This document shows, in pieces, positions 62,160 through 64,000 of a stretch of 64,000 nt of DNA. The notes under the pieces were generated by a model. That model did not search any database and was not told the origin of the DNA. It saw only the letters and a program-made list of their open reading frames with translations. The DNA is from Candidatus Nitrospira nitrosa. GTDB taxonomy: Bacteria; Nitrospirota; Nitrospiria; Nitrospirales; Nitrospiraceae. The position numbers were made by a program, and so were the translations under genes. Within the stretch, counting starts at the first letter, position 1. Every line of letters begins with the position of its first letter. The stretch is taken from NCBI RefSeq assembly GCF_001458735.1, contig NZ_CZQA01000013.1, positions 62,001 to 126,000 on the forward strand, read 5' to 3'.

Positions 62160-62704
62160 TTGGCTGGGGATACCTTGGGAGCTGCCCCGATGGCATCCAG
62201 ACCTCCCTGCGCGCAAGCATCATCCAGCTGGGTGCCTGGCGCTCCACCAACCCCGATGCCACCAACCACCTCTCGTCCAATTTCAATAGGAAGCCCGCCA
62301 CCCAACACCAGCACCTCACCATTGATTTCACGAAGCGCCTGAAGCGTGGGAACTTTGGCAATGAGATCGGCAAGCTCACTCGTGGGACGCCGTAGGCTGG
62401 CAGCGGTATAGGCTTTTTTTCGGCTGCTGTCGACTGTATGAGTCCCAGCGCCATCGGCACGTCCCATGGCACGAAGGACGCCGTCACGGTCTACCACCGA
62501 GACACTCACCCGGTAGCCGTCTTTTGTGCAGGTATCTAACGCGGCTTGTATCGCCTTGTTCGCGAGTCCCAAGGGCAATACGGATTCTTTAGGCAATTCA
62601 TCCGCCCATGTGACGGAGAAATAGACGGGACTAATGAGAAGACACAGTGCCATAACGGTAATGACAATTCGATACCCTCGGCTTGATAAAATCTTCATCA
62701 ACAT
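62156..62704 (-). CDS. GlcG/HbpS family heme-binding-like protein
   Basis: 182 residues. Signal peptide of ~34 residues, then the GlcG/HbpS fold: LANKAIQAALDTCTKDGYRV, SVVDRDGVLRAMGRADGAG, SRKKAYTAASLRRPTSEL, and GGGLPIEIGREVVGGIGVGG. Family members bind haem or act as secreted redox sensors. It overlaps the following lipoprotein gene by 4 nt. Periplasmic in all likelihood. Confidence 0.85.
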   Translation of the reverse strand: MLMKILSSRGYRIVITVMALCLLISPVYFSVTWADELPKESVLPLGLANKAIQAALDTCTKDGYRVSVSVVDRDGVLRAMGRADGAGTHTVDSSRKKAYTAASLRRPTSELADLIAKVPTLQALREINGEVLVLGGGLPIEIGREVVGGIGVGGAPGTQLDDACAQGGLDAIGAAPKVSPAK

Positions 62705-62796
62705 ATCAGAGCCTCCACACTATCTGCAGACTACGAATACGTCCTCTTTCCTGTCAAGAGATGGGAAGAATAGCCAGGATTGGTCGGCTCGACGAC

Positions 62797-64000
62797 TTAT
62801 GAAACAGTGGGCCGCTTCTGTCGAACGGAGTTGACTGGATCAGGTGTGGTTCGCAATCCAAGATCTTCAACCATGGCGCGAAGCGGTTCTGCCAGCGACC
62901 AGGCCTGCGCAGGACAGCCGCGTGGAGTATGTGGATGGTCCCCGTCGAAAATCTCCGATATATGATCCAGACACGTCTCATGTAGATTTGCTTCTATCCC
63001 ATTTAGAAATGACCGCGCCTCACGTTTTATCCTGGAAGTGCGCCCGAACGTGTTCAGCCAGGCAGTCACAAAAGCGCCCAACAGAAACGGCCAAACGGTT
63101 CCCTGATGGTACGCACTATCGCGTTCTCTCGGTCCTCCTTCATAGCGTGGCCGATACCGATTGTCTCGCGGTGACAGCGTTCGAAGACCCACAGGAGTGA
63201 GGAGCTGTTCCTTGACGAGCTGAAGCACCCGCATGGCCTGCTCCTTCTTCAGCAAATCATCGCACAGGGAAATGGCATACACTTGATTGGGGCGGATCGA
63301 GGGATCGTCTCCCTCTGGTCCATCAATGGTATCGTATAGATACTGTCCGCGCTGGTACCAGAATCGTGTACGAAAGGATGTGAGGGCTCGTGTTCTATCT
63401 CTCCGGCAATCAGCCGCATAGGCTCGCTCACCAAACTGTGCGGCCAAACGAACGCCGACTTGCAATGCCCGAATCCACAAGACTTGAATCTCTACCGGCT
63501 TTCCATGCCGTGGTGTGACGACCCAATCCCCGATTTTGGCATCCATCCATGTCAGTTGTATCCCCGGCATCCCTCCCGAAATCAGCCCATCGTTATCCAT
63601 TTTGATATTGTATCTTGTGCCTTGACGATAGCCATCGAGAATCTGTTTGATGGCCGGCCAGACAACGGCTCGTACTCGTTTCGAATCCTTGCTGTACGCC
63701 AGATAGCGATCGACGGCGTAGATAAACCAGAGGGACGCATCGATGGCATTGTATTCAGGGTCGTGGCCATGATCAGGGAAGCGATTCGGAACCATGCCCT
63801 CCGACACAAAGGGAACGAAAGATGCAATAATGTCCCAGGCGACCTTGTACTGTCCGGTCACAAGAAAGAGGCCAGGCAATGAGATGAACGTGTCTCGCCC
63901 CCAATCTGCGAACCAAGGATATCCGGCAATCACCGTCTGCTTCGAACCTTGGCGAACCAAGAATGTATCGGCACCTCGCCGAAGTGCTTCGGCAAAGCGG
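62797..64000 (-). CDS. Glycogen debranching enzyme (amylo-alpha-1,6-glucosidase), 5' end outside window
   Basis: At least 401 residues; the frame stays open through the window end (RFAEALRRGADTFLVRQGSK is readable between 64000 and 63940), so the start lies beyond. The GDE C-terminal (alpha/alpha-toroid, GH133-like) domain is clear: AGYPWFADWGRDTFISLPGL, NAIDASLWFIYAVDRYL, WMDAKIGDWVVTPRHGKPVE, AYHQGTVWPFLLGAF. It hydrolyses alpha-1,6 branches of glycogen. It is interesting that the anti-sigma operon 40 kb away carries glycogen-binding-type domains, but no link is shown. Confidence 0.9.
   Translation of the reverse strand, partial: RFAEALRRGADTFLVRQGSKQTVIAGYPWFADWGRDTFISLPGLFLVTGQYKVAWDIIASFVPFVSEGMVPNRFPDHGHDPEYNAIDASLWFIYAVDRYLAYSKDSKRVRAVVWPAIKQILDGYRQGTRYNIKMDNDGLISGGMPGIQLTWMDAKIGDWVVTPRHGKPVEIQVLWIRALQVGVRLAAQFGERAYAADCRRDRTRALTSFRTRFWYQRGQYLYDTIDGPEGDDPSIRPNQVYAISLCDDLLKKEQAMRVLQLVKEQLLTPVGLRTLSPRDNRYRPRYEGGPRERDSAYHQGTVWPFLLGAFVTAWLNTFGRTSRIKREARSFLNGIEANLHETCLDHISEIFDGDHPHTPRGCPAQAWSLAEPLRAMVEDLGLRTTPDPVNSVRQKRPTVS

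Overview
The window looks like a chromosomal segment of a Nitrospira-type bacterium (phylum Nitrospirota). This is an inference from three things: a Gram-negative envelope gene set, many secreted cytochrome- and copper-type proteins, and a 122-bp hairpin element at about 56.2 kb that I remember as a Nitrospira intergenic repeat. There is no rRNA gene and no tRNA that I could recognise. No phage, integrase, transposase or CRISPR array was seen.

Layout. 0.1-2.4 kb: an ABC exporter pair. 2.6-17.7 kb: a complete complex I operon, nuoA-B-CD-E-F-G-H-I-J-K-L-M-N, on the minus strand with several ATGA overlaps. 18.0-20.6 kb: a DHH-CBS-nucleotidyltransferase fusion. 20.8-24.0 kb: an ECF sigma factor, an anti-sigma factor with an extracytoplasmic CBM48 (glycogen-binding-like) domain, a second CBM48 lipoprotein and two Asp/Arg-rich secreted proteins. 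24-36.5 kb: porin-like, cytochrome and lipoprotein genes mixed with many decayed duplicates, plus orphan response regulators. 36.6-44.2 kb: a seven-repeat FG-GAP lipoprotein and an exopolysaccharide-like locus (GT2 synthase, TIM-barrel protein, TPR/YaiO outer-membrane barrel, HEAT protein). 44.4-51.2 kb: a copper locus in which a multicopper oxidase lies between two paralogous cupredoxin/beta-propeller proteins. 51.6-56.2 kb: small or broken genes, then a mercuric-reductase-like flavoprotein with a TVP38 membrane protein and a sulfite-oxidase-like molybdoprotein. 56.3-59.7 kb: ydbL-ynbE-ydbH, an intermembrane lipid-transport bridge. 60-64 kb: a pilin-like protein, a HAMP sensor stub, small proteins and the start of a glycogen debranching enzyme that runs off the window.

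The most interesting observation is a putative ECF sigma regulon read directly from the DNA. The element GTTTAC-N17-GTCTAA (CGTC-type -10) occurs on the minus strand in front of the sigma factor gene itself and at three other places (25.46, 35.05 and 36.47 kb). One of these drives an unlisted 33-residue lipoprotein followed by an Asp/Arg-repeat protein, one drives a 77-residue lipoprotein, and one drives an eroded copy of the lipoprotein/Asp-Arg operon. The system looks autoregulated and appears to control small envelope proteins, with a carbohydrate-binding-type domain on the anti-sigma factor as the possible sensor.

The second notable system is the copper trio at 44.4-51.2 kb. Its two paralogous flanking proteins share amicyanin-like copper loops, a C-x3-C-H motif and related 3' hairpins. 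Related double GTATC elements lie upstream of the multicopper oxidase and of the second propeller gene.
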